Position numbers and translations under genes: made by a program
Assembly: GCA_002347285.1 (NCBI GenBank)
Contig: DDXW01000016.1
Span: forward strand, 1-52,875
Source: Rhodocyclaceae bacterium UBA2250
Lineage (GTDB): Bacteria > Pseudomonadota > Gammaproteobacteria > Burkholderiales > Rhodocyclaceae
Length of the DNA stretch: 52,875 nucleotides
Reading direction: 5' to 3'
Shown here: positions 7,833 through 16,326 of the stretch, one piece after another
Layout of the letters: each line of letters starts with the position of its first letter
Position numbering within the stretch: the first letter of the stretch is position 1
Notes under the pieces: model-generated
What the model saw: only the letters and a program-made list of their open reading frames with translations
Databases searched by the model: none
Told to the model about the DNA's origin: nothing

Positions 7833-9317
7833 ATGGCGCAGCTGCTGACGCTCTCGCGCGCCGCCCACCTGCTCGGCGTGACGCGCGCGGTCCTGCAAAG
7901 CCGCATCGCCGCCGGCGATTTGCCGTCGCATGACGGCATGGTGGCGAGCGAAGACCTGGAGAGGCTTTTCCCCGATCTGCGCCTGGAAGATTCCGGCGCC
8001 TTCGAGCGCATCACCAGGATCCGCGAGGAGGCCTTCGGCAAGCGCATCCGCGAGCGCGTGCTGCCGAACCAGGAGGTGCTGGCGCAGCGCCTGGCGGCGC
8101 AGAGCGAGGAACTTGAGGAGGTGCGCCGCACGCTGGCGCACTACCACGACCTGCTCGAGGCGCTGCGCGAGCGCATCGACCGGATGGCCGGCGCCTCCCC
8201 CTCCGAGCAGCTCGCCGAGCTGGCCCGCTTCATCGACGAGGGACTGGCCGGGGTGCTGGCCAGCGAAGAGCCGGCGGACAAGGTGGCCATCATGGACAAC
8301 GTGTTGCGCGTCATGACGGCGCAGGTGAAGGTGAAGCCCTCCGGCCACGAGTTCTTCGTCGAGGGCAGCGAGACGATCCTCGCCGCCGCGCTGCGCGCCG
8401 GCCTGGCGCCGTCCTACGGTTGCGGCAACGGCAACTGCGGGCTGTGCAAGGCGCGCATCGTCTCCGGCCAGACGCGCCAGGTGCTGAACAGCGACTACCC
8501 GCTCTCGGCCGGCGAGCGTGCGCAGGGCTACGCGCTGCTGTGCTCGCATACGGCGGTGTCCGACCTCGTCGTCGAGATGCTCGAGGCGCAGTCGCCCGAC
8601 GACATTCCCCGGCAGGAAATCGTCGCCAGGGTGAAGAGCGTCGAGCCGCTGAGCGCCGACATCCTGCTGCTGCACCTGCAGACGCCGCGCGGCAACCGGC
8701 TGCGTTTCCTCGCCGGCCAGCGCGTGGCGCTGTCGGTCTCCGGCTCGACCGCCAATTTCCGCGGCGAGTATCCGGTCGCCTCCTGTCCCTGCGACGACCG
8801 CAACCTGCTGTTCCACATCCGCCGCGGCAACGGCGACGACGAGCGGGACGAGTTCGCCGACCGCCTGTTCGCCGGCGCGCTGAAGGCCAACGACGCCGTC
8901 AGCCTGTTCGGGCCGTTCGGCGCTTTCGTCCTGCGGAAGGATTCGCCGCGCGATCTCGCCTTCCTCGCCTGCGACACCGGCTTCGCGCCGGTCAAGAGCC
9001 TGGTCGAGCATGCGGTCGCCTCCGACCTGCCGGGCCTGATCCGCCTCGTCTGGGTGGCGACGCGCCCCGACGGACACTATCTGGAAAACCAGTGCCGCGC
9101 CTGGGCCGACGCGCTCGAAACCTTCAGCCATGTCGCGCTGACCGCGCCGGATGCCGCCGCCGCCGGCGCGCTCGCCGCCCGGCGCCTGATCGGGGAGGGC
9201 GACTTCATGAGCCGCGATGCCTACGTTTCCGGGCCGGCCGGCTTCGTCGCCGCGGCCGCGGGCGCCCTGGCGTCCGCCGGCCTGCCCGCCGATCAACTTT
9301 CGACCGAGGTTCTCTGA
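7833..9317 (+). CDS. HTH-ferredoxin-FNR fusion oxidoreductase
   Basis: A 494-residue three-part protein. Residues 1-45 look like a MerR/excisionase-type helix-turn-helix (SRAAHLLGVTRAVLQSRIAAG), then a helical, partly coiled-coil stretch to about 165. A plant-type 2Fe-2S ferredoxin domain follows with CGNGNCGLC and a distal cysteine near residue 235. The C-terminal half is a ferredoxin-NADP reductase module (FAD region about 265-370, nucleotide region with ACDTGFAPVKS about 385). It resembles reductase components of oxygenases or CDP-deoxyglucoseen reductase, but no oxygenase lies nearby. ATG 7833 is preceded by GAGGAG; an earlier ATG at 7782 is possible. Its TGA overlaps the ATG of the MoxR gene, so the two are translationally coupled. 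The substrate is unknown. Confidence 0.78.
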   Translation: MAQLLTLSRAAHLLGVTRAVLQSRIAAGDLPSHDGMVASEDLERLFPDLRLEDSGAFERITRIREEAFGKRIRERVLPNQEVLAQRLAAQSEELEEVRRTLAHYHDLLEALRERIDRMAGASPSEQLAELARFIDEGLAGVLASEEPADKVAIMDNVLRVMTAQVKVKPSGHEFFVEGSETILAAALRAGLAPSYGCGNGNCGLCKARIVSGQTRQVLNSDYPLSAGERAQGYALLCSHTAVSDLVVEMLEAQSPDDIPRQEIVARVKSVEPLSADILLLHLQTPRGNRLRFLAGQRVALSVSGSTANFRGEYPVASCPCDDRNLLFHIRRGNGDDERDEFADRLFAGALKANDAVSLFGPFGAFVLRKDSPRDLAFLACDTGFAPVKSLVEHAVASDLPGLIRLVWVATRPDGHYLENQCRAWADALETFSHVALTAPDAAAAGALAARRLIGEGDFMSRDAYVSGPAGFVAAAAGALASAGLPADQLSTEVL

Positions 9318-10366
9318 TGCGCCCGTCCCAGCTCGCCTTCATTCTCGACCGCGAATTCGCCAGCACCGCCGCCGGCCACCACACGCCGGTGATGCTGTGG
9401 GGGCCGCCCGGCGTCGGCAAGTCGCAGATCGTCGCGCAGGTCGCCGCGCGCCACGGCGTGCCGGTGATCGACATCCGCCTGTCGCAGATGGAGCCCTCCG
9501 ACCTGCGCGGCATCCCGTTCCGCGTCGACGACCGCGTCGAGTGGGCGGTGCCGGCGATGCTGCCGGACGCCCAGCGCCACTGGCCGGCCGGCATCCTGTT
9601 CCTCGACGAGATCACCTCGGCGCCGCCGGCCGTCTCGGCCGCCGCCTACCAGCTGATCCTCGACCGCCGCCTCGGCGAATACCGCGTGCCGCCGGGCTGG
9701 GCGATCTTCGCCGCCGGCAACCGCCAGGGCGACCGCGGCGTCACCTACGCGATGCCGGCGCCGCTCGCCAACCGCTTCTCGCACTTCGAGGTCGAGGTGA
9801 ACCTCGACGACTGGGCGGCCTGGGCCTACGCCAACGGCATCGACGAGCGCATCGTCGCCTTCCTGCGCTTCAAGCCCGAGCTGGTCTTCGACTTCGATCC
9901 GGCGAAGAACGCCGGCGGCGAGATGGCCTTTCCCAGCCCGCGCTCCTGGGAGTTCGCCCACCGCGCGCTGCAGAAGTTTTCCGACCATCCCGAACTGCTC
10001 GCCGGCGCGCTGGCCGCCTGCGTCGGCCATGCGGCCGGCATCGAGTGCGCCGCCTTCATCGACAGCCTCGACCGGCTGCCCGACCTCGACGCGATCTGCG
10101 CGGGACAGGAAGTCGCCGTGCCGGCCGAGATCGACCTGCAGTACGCCGTCGCCGCCGCCTTGGCAGGTCGCGCATTGCGCGCGAAGGCCGGCCGCGATGC
10201 CGAGCAGGTGTGGGGCAACATCCTCGACTACGCGCAGCGCTTCCCGCAGCGCGAGATGGGGGTGATGCTCGTTTCCGACATGCACCGCGGCATCGGCCAG
10301 GCACTGTTCGCTGTCCCGCAATTCGCCCCCTGGGCGAACGCGGTGGCGGATCTGATGCTCTATTGA
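9317..10366 (+). CDS. MoxR-family AAA+ ATPase
   Basis: A 349-residue AAA+ ATPase with Walker A GPPGVGKS (about residues 32-39), Walker B ILFLDEI (about 95) and sensor AAGNRQ (about 135). MoxR ATPases act as chaperones that insert cofactors or assemble complexes, usually with a VWA-domain partner. That partner is probably the DUF2201/VWA protein at 13014, separated only by the GGDEF-EAL gene. The start overlaps the upstream stop (TGATG). Cytoplasmic; client unknown. Confidence 0.85.
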   Translation: MRPSQLAFILDREFASTAAGHHTPVMLWGPPGVGKSQIVAQVAARHGVPVIDIRLSQMEPSDLRGIPFRVDDRVEWAVPAMLPDAQRHWPAGILFLDEITSAPPAVSAAAYQLILDRRLGEYRVPPGWAIFAAGNRQGDRGVTYAMPAPLANRFSHFEVEVNLDDWAAWAYANGIDERIVAFLRFKPELVFDFDPAKNAGGEMAFPSPRSWEFAHRALQKFSDHPELLAGALAACVGHAAGIECAAFIDSLDRLPDLDAICAGQEVAVPAEIDLQYAVAAALAGRALRAKAGRDAEQVWGNILDYAQRFPQREMGVMLVSDMHRGIGQALFAVPQFAPWANAVADLMLY

Positions 10367-10402
10367 TGACATGGATCAAGTCGGCGCCGTCAGCGGCCCG
10401 GC

Positions 10403-10408
10403 TAGAAT
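10403..10408 (+). promoter_or_regulatory. Candidate -10 box of the GGDEF-EAL gene
   Basis: TAGAAT (5/6) lies 37 bases before the GTG start in the 79-base gap after the MoxR gene. No convincing -35 is seen. Confidence 0.3.
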
Positions 10409-10445
10409 CCGCAGCACTTTTTGCATCGGTAATCAGGGGACCGCC

Positions 10446-13004
10446 GTGCGCATCAGAACGTTCATCCTGTCGGCTTCGGCAGCGGTGGCCATCGGCTTTT
10501 TCGGCATCAGCTATTTCACCATCGGCCGCATTCTCGAGGACACCGTGCGCGCCAACGCGCGCCAGTCCTCCGCGGCCCTGGCGCAGGTGACCTTCACCAG
10601 CATGTATCAGGTGATGAGCACCGGCTGGCGCCGCCGCCAGGCCGAAGCCTTCGTCGCCGCCGTCGCCGACGCCGCCCACGGCACGCCGACCGAACTCCAC
10701 ATCTACCGCGGCCCGGTGGTCGAGGCGGATTACCGCAAGATCGAGCAGCCGCCGTTCGACGCGCGCATCGAGGAAGCGTTCGCCACCGGCAAGCCGATTA
10801 CCGAAGCGCCGGCCGGCGGCGTGCGCTACCTGATGCCGCTCGTCGCGGCCGAGCGCTGCCAGCGCTGCCACGATGCGGCGAAGGAAGGCGACGTGCTGGG
10901 CGTCATCGAGGTGAAGCAGGACTTCGCCCCGCTGGTCGAGCAGGCGCGCCGCGAGTTCCTGGGCTGGCTGGCCGCGCTGGCCCCGCTCCTGATGGGCCTG
11001 GCGGCCCTGGCGGTGTGGCGCGTCAGCCGCCGCATCGAGGCGGCCATCGCCGGCGTCAGCCGCTCGGTCACCGAGGTGAACGCGGTGGCCGACCTCAAGC
11101 ACCTCGAGCTGAAGCGCCACGATCCGGGCTTCGACGAATTCGAGCGGCTGCTCGGGCACCTCGACGAACTGGCGGGCAAGCTGCGCGTCATCGCGGTCGA
11201 CAAGGACGTGCTGCATTTCGAGATCGGCCTGCTGGAGAAGTTCGTCATCACTTCCGAGGTGGTGCGCGACTGGGGCGAGTACATCTCCCGCCTGCTCGCC
11301 GAGATCAACCAGGTGATGCAGACCCACGTGCTGTTCTCGGTGTTCCAGGTCGGCGACGAAGTGTTCGATCTGGAGATCTTCTGGTTCAAGATGCCGGACG
11401 AGCAGACGCGCACGATGATGGAGCGCCACGTCCGCGAGACGATCTACCAGGCGGAAACGTTCAGCGAGCTGGCACAGGTCAGCCTGCATCATCATTTCCC
11501 GGCCCCCGGCGCCCCGTCCCTGACGCTCGACGAGAAGAGCATCTTCCTGCATACCAAGACGCTGATCGTCGAGCATCCGAAGATCGGCGGCATCGTCGGC
11601 ATCGGCGTGAACGCGGCCGCCGTCGAGGACGAGACGCTGCGCCTGGTGATGGACAGCATCCTGGCGACGATGCTCAACGTCGTCGGTTCGGTGAAGGCGA
11701 TCCACAAATACACGCGCGACATGGAGTATTACGCGACGCGCGATCCGCTCACCGACCTCTACAACCGACGGGTGTTCTGGGAGCTGTTCGAGTACGAGGT
11801 GGCGCGCGCCCAGCGCCACAACTACCAGTTCGCCCTGCTGGTGATCGACCTCGACAATTTCAAGCTGGTCAACGACAACTACGGCCACGCCGTCGGCGAC
11901 CGCTATCTGCAGGGTGTCGCCCATGCCGTCAAGAGCGCCCTGCGGCCGGGCGACATCTTCGCCCGCTACGGCGGCGACGAATTCGTGCTGCTGCTGCCGG
12001 ACACCCAGCTGACGGCGGCGGGCGGCGTCGCCCAGCGGCTGATCGAGAACATCACCGCGATGCAGGCCAAGGCCGAGGACGGCACGCCGATCTTCGGCAG
12101 CGCCTCGATCGGCCTGGCGGTCTATCCGCTGCACGCCGAGAACGCGAAGGACCTGTTCCTGTTCGCCGACAACATGATGTACAAGGCCAAGCAGGCCGGC
12201 AAGCAGCAGGTCGGCATCCCGACCGAGGAGGAGGTCGCCGAGGTGTTCCGCGACATGACCGCGACCACCGTGCAGGTCGTGAATGCGGTCAACGAAGGGC
12301 GCATCGTGCCGTTCTTCCAGCCGATCATGGACCTGCGCAGCGGCCGCGTCGCCGCCTTCGAGGTGCTGTCGCGCCTGTCGCTCGACGGCCAGCACGTCGA
12401 GGCCGGACGCTTCATCGAGTATGCCGAAAAGGCCGGGGTCATCCATCGCCTCGACCTGATGGTGATGGAACAGGCGCTGCGCATCGTCGCCGCGCAGAAG
12501 TTCGACGGCTACATCTTCATCAACCTGTCGCCGCGCGCCCTGGCGCTGTCGGATTTCCTCGTCACCTTGAAGCGGACGGTGGCCGACTGCGGCGTGCAGT
12601 CCGACCGCATCGTCTTCGAGATCACCGAGCGCGACACCGTGAAGAACATCGTCGTGCTCGAGCGCCTGGTCGGCGAGCTGAAGCTGGAGGGCTACAAGCT
12701 GGCGATCGACGATTTCGGCTCCGGCTTCTCCTCGTTCCAGTATCTGCGGCGCCTCCCGGTCGACTTCCTGAAGATCGAGGGCGATTTCGTCGCCAACATC
12801 CTCGACAACCAGAAGGACCGCGCCTTCGTCGAGACGATCTGGAAGCTGGCCGCCGACCTGGGCATCCAGGTCATCGCCGAGCACGTCGAAAGCGAGCATG
12901 TCCTCGACGAGCTGAACAAGATCGGCGTCGAGCTGGCCCAGGGCTACTACATCGGCCGGCCCGAACGCGAGCTGGGCGGGAACCTGCGCTTCCCCATCGG
13001 TTAA
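10446..13004 (+). CDS. Membrane diguanylate cyclase/phosphodiesterase with periplasmic haem-c motif
   Basis: An 852-residue c-di-GMP enzyme. Transmembrane helices at about 5-27 and 171-191 enclose a periplasmic sensor domain ending in CQRCH (138-142), a c-type haem attachment motif as in Tll0287-like/DUF3365 sensors. A cytoplasmic GAF-like region (about 250-420) precedes GGDEF (about 430-590) with an intact GGDEF active site. The C-terminal EAL domain has EVL in place of EAL (about 639) but keeps the other usual residues: NLSP, EITE, DDFGSG, the Lys of LKIEG and the Glu of AEHVE. Both activities are therefore plausible. I chose GTG 10446 because AGGGGA lies just upstream and the protein then begins at the signal anchor; ATG 10371 would add 25 unlikely residues. 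The haem suggests redox or gas control of c-di-GMP. Confidence 0.85.
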   Translation: MRIRTFILSASAAVAIGFFGISYFTIGRILEDTVRANARQSSAALAQVTFTSMYQVMSTGWRRRQAEAFVAAVADAAHGTPTELHIYRGPVVEADYRKIEQPPFDARIEEAFATGKPITEAPAGGVRYLMPLVAAERCQRCHDAAKEGDVLGVIEVKQDFAPLVEQARREFLGWLAALAPLLMGLAALAVWRVSRRIEAAIAGVSRSVTEVNAVADLKHLELKRHDPGFDEFERLLGHLDELAGKLRVIAVDKDVLHFEIGLLEKFVITSEVVRDWGEYISRLLAEINQVMQTHVLFSVFQVGDEVFDLEIFWFKMPDEQTRTMMERHVRETIYQAETFSELAQVSLHHHFPAPGAPSLTLDEKSIFLHTKTLIVEHPKIGGIVGIGVNAAAVEDETLRLVMDSILATMLNVVGSVKAIHKYTRDMEYYATRDPLTDLYNRRVFWELFEYEVARAQRHNYQFALLVIDLDNFKLVNDNYGHAVGDRYLQGVAHAVKSALRPGDIFARYGGDEFVLLLPDTQLTAAGGVAQRLIENITAMQAKAEDGTPIFGSASIGLAVYPLHAENAKDLFLFADNMMYKAKQAGKQQVGIPTEEEVAEVFRDMTATTVQVVNAVNEGRIVPFFQPIMDLRSGRVAAFEVLSRLSLDGQHVEAGRFIEYAEKAGVIHRLDLMVMEQALRIVAAQKFDGYIFINLSPRALALSDFLVTLKRTVADCGVQSDRIVFEITERDTVKNIVVLERLVGELKLEGYKLAIDDFGSGFSSFQYLRRLPVDFLKIEGDFVANILDNQKDRAFVETIWKLAADLGIQVIAEHVESEHVLDELNKIGVELAQGYYIGRPERELGGNLRFPIG

Positions 13005-13013
13005 TATCATGCG

Positions 13014-14234
13014 ATGTCCGAAGCCGAAAACAAGCTCGCGGCGGCGCGCACGCGGCTGATCCTCGACAAGCCCTTCCTCGGCGCGCTGGTGCTGCGCCTG
13101 CCGCTGAAAGCCGCGGCCTGGTGCCGCACCACCGCCACCGACGCGCGCACCTTCTACTACAACCCGCGCTGGATCGACTCGCTCTCCGCCGCGCAGGTGC
13201 AGTTCGCGCTGGCGCACGAGGCGCTGCACTGCGCACTCGGCCACTTCGCGCGGCGCGGCCACCGCATCCAGCGCAAGTGGGACCTGGCCTGCGACTTCGC
13301 GGTCAATCCGCTGCTCGTCGATGAGGGCCTGGCGCCACCCGGCGAGGCGCTCGTGTTCGACGTCTATCGCGGCATGGCGGCCGAGGAGATCTATCCCTGC
13401 CTCGACGACAGCAACGACGACAGCGAGATGATGGACGACCACCTCTGGGATGGCGACGAAGGCGGCAGCAACCAGGACGGCGCCCAGGGCGGCAGCGGCG
13501 GCAAGGCCGGCGGCCACGACCCCGAGAAAGTCGGCGCTGGCGGGGCGGCGGGAGAAGATGATCAGGGCCCGCCGCCGCCGCTGGGCGCACGGGAAAAGGA
13601 GCAGCTGCAGCAGCAATGGCAGCGCCACCTGGCCGCCGCCGCGCAGCGCGCGCGCGAGGCGGGCAAGCTCTCGGGCCAGCTGGCGCGGCTCGCCGAGGCG
13701 GCGCTGGCCGCGCAGGTGTCGTGGCGCGCGCTGCTCGCCCAGTATCTCGCGCAGACCGCGCGCGACGACTACACCTGGCAGCGTCCGTCGCGCCGCAACG
13801 GCGGCAACAGCGGCGACGTGATCTGGCCCTCGCTGCGCAGCCACAGCGGCGACATCCACGTCGCCATCGACGTGTCCGGCTCGGTGACGGCAGAGGATCT
13901 GGCGGCGTTCCTCGGCGAACTCAATGCCCTGAAAGGCACGCTGCCGGTGCGCATCACGCTGTTCGCCTGCGACAGCGGCCTGGCCGAGGGCGCGCCCTGG
14001 CTGTTCGAGCCGTGGGACGAGCTGCGCCTGCCGCGCCAGTTCGCCGGCGGCGGCGGCACCGCCTTCGCGCCGGTGTTCGACTGGATCGAGCGCAGCGGCC
14101 GGCAGCCCGACGCGCTGGTGTATTTCACCGACGCCGAGGGGGAGTTTCCCGCCGCGGCGCCGAACTATCCCGTGCTCTGGCTGGTCAACGGCAAGGCGCC
14201 CGTGCCCTTCGGCCGGCGCGTCCAGCTCAACTGA
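13014..14234 (+). CDS. DUF2201 metallopeptidase-like protein with VWA domain
   Basis: A 406-residue protein. The N-terminal half contains HEALH (residues 68-72), the zinc-protease HExxH motif of the DUF2201 family. An acidic, Gly-rich linker (about 140-190) follows, then a helical part, and a C-terminal VWA-like domain with the DxSxS metal site (DVSGS near residue 287). Such proteins occur with MoxR ATPases, here at 9317. The linker contains KVGAGGAAGE, which is the translated dispersed repeat at 13527-13551. There is no signal peptide. Its stop overlaps the next ATG (TGATG). The client of the ATPase/VWA pair is unknown. Confidence 0.82.
   Translation: MSEAENKLAAARTRLILDKPFLGALVLRLPLKAAAWCRTTATDARTFYYNPRWIDSLSAAQVQFALAHEALHCALGHFARRGHRIQRKWDLACDFAVNPLLVDEGLAPPGEALVFDVYRGMAAEEIYPCLDDSNDDSEMMDDHLWDGDEGGSNQDGAQGGSGGKAGGHDPEKVGAGGAAGEDDQGPPPPLGAREKEQLQQQWQRHLAAAAQRAREAGKLSGQLARLAEAALAAQVSWRALLAQYLAQTARDDYTWQRPSRRNGGNSGDVIWPSLRSHSGDIHVAIDVSGSVTAEDLAAFLGELNALKGTLPVRITLFACDSGLAEGAPWLFEPWDELRLPRQFAGGGGTAFAPVFDWIERSGRQPDALVYFTDAEGEFPAAAPNYPVLWLVNGKAPVPFGRRVQLN
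13527..13551 (+). repeat. Dispersed G-rich repeat, copy 3 (exact)
   Basis: A full match (AAAGT variant) inside the DUF2201 gene, read in the frame that yields K-V-G-A-G-G-A-A in the flexible linker. Confidence 0.75.
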
Positions 14235-15250
14235 TGAATCAAGAACTTGCTCCGGAAGACGCCCTGCGCCTCAACGTGCTGCTGGCCGGCGAACTGCTCG
14301 CCGTGCGCATCGACGAGGGCGCGCGCACCCTCTACGGCCTGACGCCGAAGGGCGAGGCGCGCATCCCGCTCAATCCGGTCGGCCGCCCCGAGCGCTACCT
14401 CCAGCGCGTGCGCGAACTGCTCGGCGGCCATGCGCTCGGCCTGCCGGACGGCTATCCGGTGCATCTGCGGCGCTGGACGCGCATGGGCCATGCCGAGCCG
14501 AAGAAGCTCGAGGCGCTGCTCAAGCTCGGCGAGCCGGAGGCGGTGCTGGCCGTCGCCTACGCGCCGACCTTGACCGACGAGCTGGCGCGGCGCGCCTGGT
14601 GGGCCGGCCAGCAGATGCCGACGATGGAGATCGCGCGCGTCATGCTGGGCCATCCGGCCGTGCGCGCCGGAACCATGGGCTCGGTGCTTTCCGACTATCT
14701 CGTCGAGCATCTGCCGTTCGAGGAAGACCCGATCGCCGCGATGCAGACGGTGCGCGCGGTGCTGGCGGCCGGCCTGCTCGACGCGGCGGCGTGCGAGCAG
14801 CTGTGGGCGAAGGCCAAGCGGCGCCCTCACTACCTGCTCGGCTTCCTCGAAAGCCTGCCAGACGCGCTGCCCGCGGAAGCCGCACGCCCGCTGCCGGCGG
14901 GCCTGCCCGACACGCCGGCGGGGCGGCTGCTGGCGCGCTGCTACGGCGGCGCGGGCCAGAGCTACCTGAAGGCGGCCGAACTGGCCCTGGAAAAGCCGCC
15001 GGCGCACGAGGCGGTGTACCTGCTGCTCGATCTGCTCGGCGGCTACTTCGCCGCCGGTCGCGCGGCGTCCGGGCTGCCGGTACCGCCGGGCGAGATCGCC
15101 GCGCTGGAGGCACTGGCGCAACTGTCGCAGGCCGCGGCGGAGCCGATCCTGACGCGCACCACCGCGGTCGGCCCGCTGATGCGCCGCCATCTCGAACCGC
15201 TGTTTGCGCCGATAATCGCGCATCTGCGCGTGCTGAGAAACCCGTCATGA
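14234..15250 (+). CDS. dsrS: DsrS-like sulfur metabolism protein
   Basis: A 338-residue soluble protein with no catalytic motif I can name. Its start (PEDALRLNVLLAGELLAVRI), the RRWTRMGHA segment and ELARRAWWA agree with my memory of DsrS, encoded at the end of the dsr operon in Allochromatium vinosum and needed for normal sulfur-globule oxidation, biochemical role unknown. No dsrAB or other dsr genes lie in the window. The ATG overlaps the previous stop by one base and its own stop overlaps the next ATG (ATGA), so this is a coupled operon. Confidence 0.7.
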   Translation: MNQELAPEDALRLNVLLAGELLAVRIDEGARTLYGLTPKGEARIPLNPVGRPERYLQRVRELLGGHALGLPDGYPVHLRRWTRMGHAEPKKLEALLKLGEPEAVLAVAYAPTLTDELARRAWWAGQQMPTMEIARVMLGHPAVRAGTMGSVLSDYLVEHLPFEEDPIAAMQTVRAVLAAGLLDAAACEQLWAKAKRRPHYLLGFLESLPDALPAEAARPLPAGLPDTPAGRLLARCYGGAGQSYLKAAELALEKPPAHEAVYLLLDLLGGYFAAGRAASGLPVPPGEIAALEALAQLSQAAAEPILTRTTAVGPLMRRHLEPLFAPIIAHLRVLRNPS

Positions 15251-15633
15251 CCGAAAAGAAACCCTTCCCCATTCCCGTCGTGCCCGCCGACGCCGAGTCC
15301 GATCCCGCGCTCGACAACTGCAGCGCCGCCGAGTCTTTCGCGCTGATGGTGCTCGGCGACAGCATGGAACCCGAGTTCGTCGAGGGCGACATCATCATCA
15401 TCGAGCCGGAGGGCCTCGCCACCGACGGCTCCTACGTGATGGCCTGGCTGAACGACGAATGGATCTTCCGCCAGCTGGCACGCGACGATAGCGGCGACGG
15501 GGGCTGGAAATTGCGGCCCCTCAACCCCAAGTACCCCAGTGCGCGCATCCCCGACCTGTCCGGCATCAAGGGGGTGATCATCCAGAAATCCAAGCCCGGC
15601 CGCCGCAAGGCGACCAAGCGCTACATCGACTGA
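15247..15633 (+). CDS. LexA/S24-like protein lacking the catalytic lysine
   Basis: A 128-residue S24-type peptidase fold without any DNA-binding domain. The nucleophile motif GDSME is present (Ser39). In LexA the catalytic Lys lies 37 residues after the Ser in VTVKRL; the aligned segment here is EWIFRQL, placing Arg75 in that position with the same spacing from the conserved GD. Self-cleavage is therefore doubtful. It is coupled to dsrS (ATGA overlap) and followed by small conserved genes, so it may be a sensing or scaffold relative of S24 repressors rather than an SOS protein. Confidence 0.75.
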   Translation: MTEKKPFPIPVVPADAESDPALDNCSAAESFALMVLGDSMEPEFVEGDIIIIEPEGLATDGSYVMAWLNDEWIFRQLARDDSGDGGWKLRPLNPKYPSARIPDLSGIKGVIIQKSKPGRRKATKRYID

Positions 15634-15641
15634 GGAAGGCC

Positions 15642-15872
15642 ATGCCCTACTACATCTACCGCATCACCCAGCTCGGCCCGGTCAAGCAGCTCGAGAAGCT
15701 TGCCGATTTCCCCTCCTTCAAGGAGGCCTCGGCGCGCGCCAAGGAGCTGCGCAACGAAGTCGACCCCGCGCAAGCCAGGATCCAGGTCGTCTTCGGCGAG
15801 AACGAGCTGCAGGCCGAGGACGCCATCAACACGGTGCGCCAGGCCGAGCCTTTCACGGCGGCCGATCTGTAG
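15642..15872 (+). CDS. Small conserved protein in the dsrS-like cluster
   Basis: A 76-residue protein starting eight bases after the S24-like gene, behind GAGGAAGG. MPYYIYRI and FPSFKEASARAKELR suggest a beta strand followed by an amphipathic helix; the composition is charged and soluble, with no cysteine and no signal peptide. I do not recognise a function. Tight spacing puts it in the same transcript. Confidence 0.7.
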   Translation: MPYYIYRITQLGPVKQLEKLADFPSFKEASARAKELRNEVDPAQARIQVVFGENELQAEDAINTVRQAEPFTAADL

Positions 15873-15879
15873 CCGCCCG

Positions 15880-16326
15880 ATGGACGAGCAGAGCTTCCAC
15901 GCCACGCGCCGGCAGCTCAACCCGCTGCCCTGCGTCTTCGAGAAGGCCCTGCTGTGCCAGGCGGCGGCCTGCGAGGCGGCGCGGAAGCTCTCGCTGGCCG
16001 AGCGGGAGATGGTGGCCTGCCGCGAGCCGCTCGGCCGCGCGGCCTGCGGCGAGCTGCTGACCCTGCTGCGCAAGAACTCGGCCTTCGCGCTCAAGGTCAA
16101 GGACACGCAGCGCATCCTGCCGCACGCGATGACGATGAAGATCCAGTGCGGCGGACTGATGGGCCTCAAGGACCTGCTCGACGCCGACGCCCACGCGCCC
16201 GACGTGCTCAAGCTGGTGCGCCGCGCGCAGGCCGAATTCGGCAGCCTCGAGGCGCTGCCGTTCTCGCGCATCGTGCAGAGCGTCGCCCGCTGGCAGATCC
16301 GCAAGCGGCATCAGCCGAAAGCATGA
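15880..16326 (+). CDS. Cysteine-rich conserved protein of unknown function
   Basis: A 148-residue soluble protein. Cysteines at about 18, 26, 31, 47 and 56 lie in the pattern PC-x7-C-x4-C-x15-C-x8-C, which could bind a metal or an iron-sulfur cluster; another follows in KIQCGG near 90. The C-terminal half is basic. It overlaps the next gene by ATGA. I do not recognise the family; its place in the dsrS-like operon suggests a redox or sulfur-related accessory role, which is inference. Confidence 0.65.
   Translation: MDEQSFHATRRQLNPLPCVFEKALLCQAAACEAARKLSLAEREMVACREPLGRAACGELLTLLRKNSAFALKVKDTQRILPHAMTMKIQCGGLMGLKDLLDADAHAPDVLKLVRRAQAEFGSLEALPFSRIVQSVARWQIRKRHQPKA

Noticed and set aside
10371..10445. 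ATG start for the GGDEF-EAL protein at 10371
   Set aside because: The GTG at 10446 has a good ribosome site and begins at the signal anchor.
10056..13859. Very long minus-strand open frame opposite the GGDEF-EAL and DUF2201 genes
   Set aside because: Arg/Asp/Val-rich composition without domains; it mirrors the strong GC codon pattern of the plus-strand genes and is a shadow.
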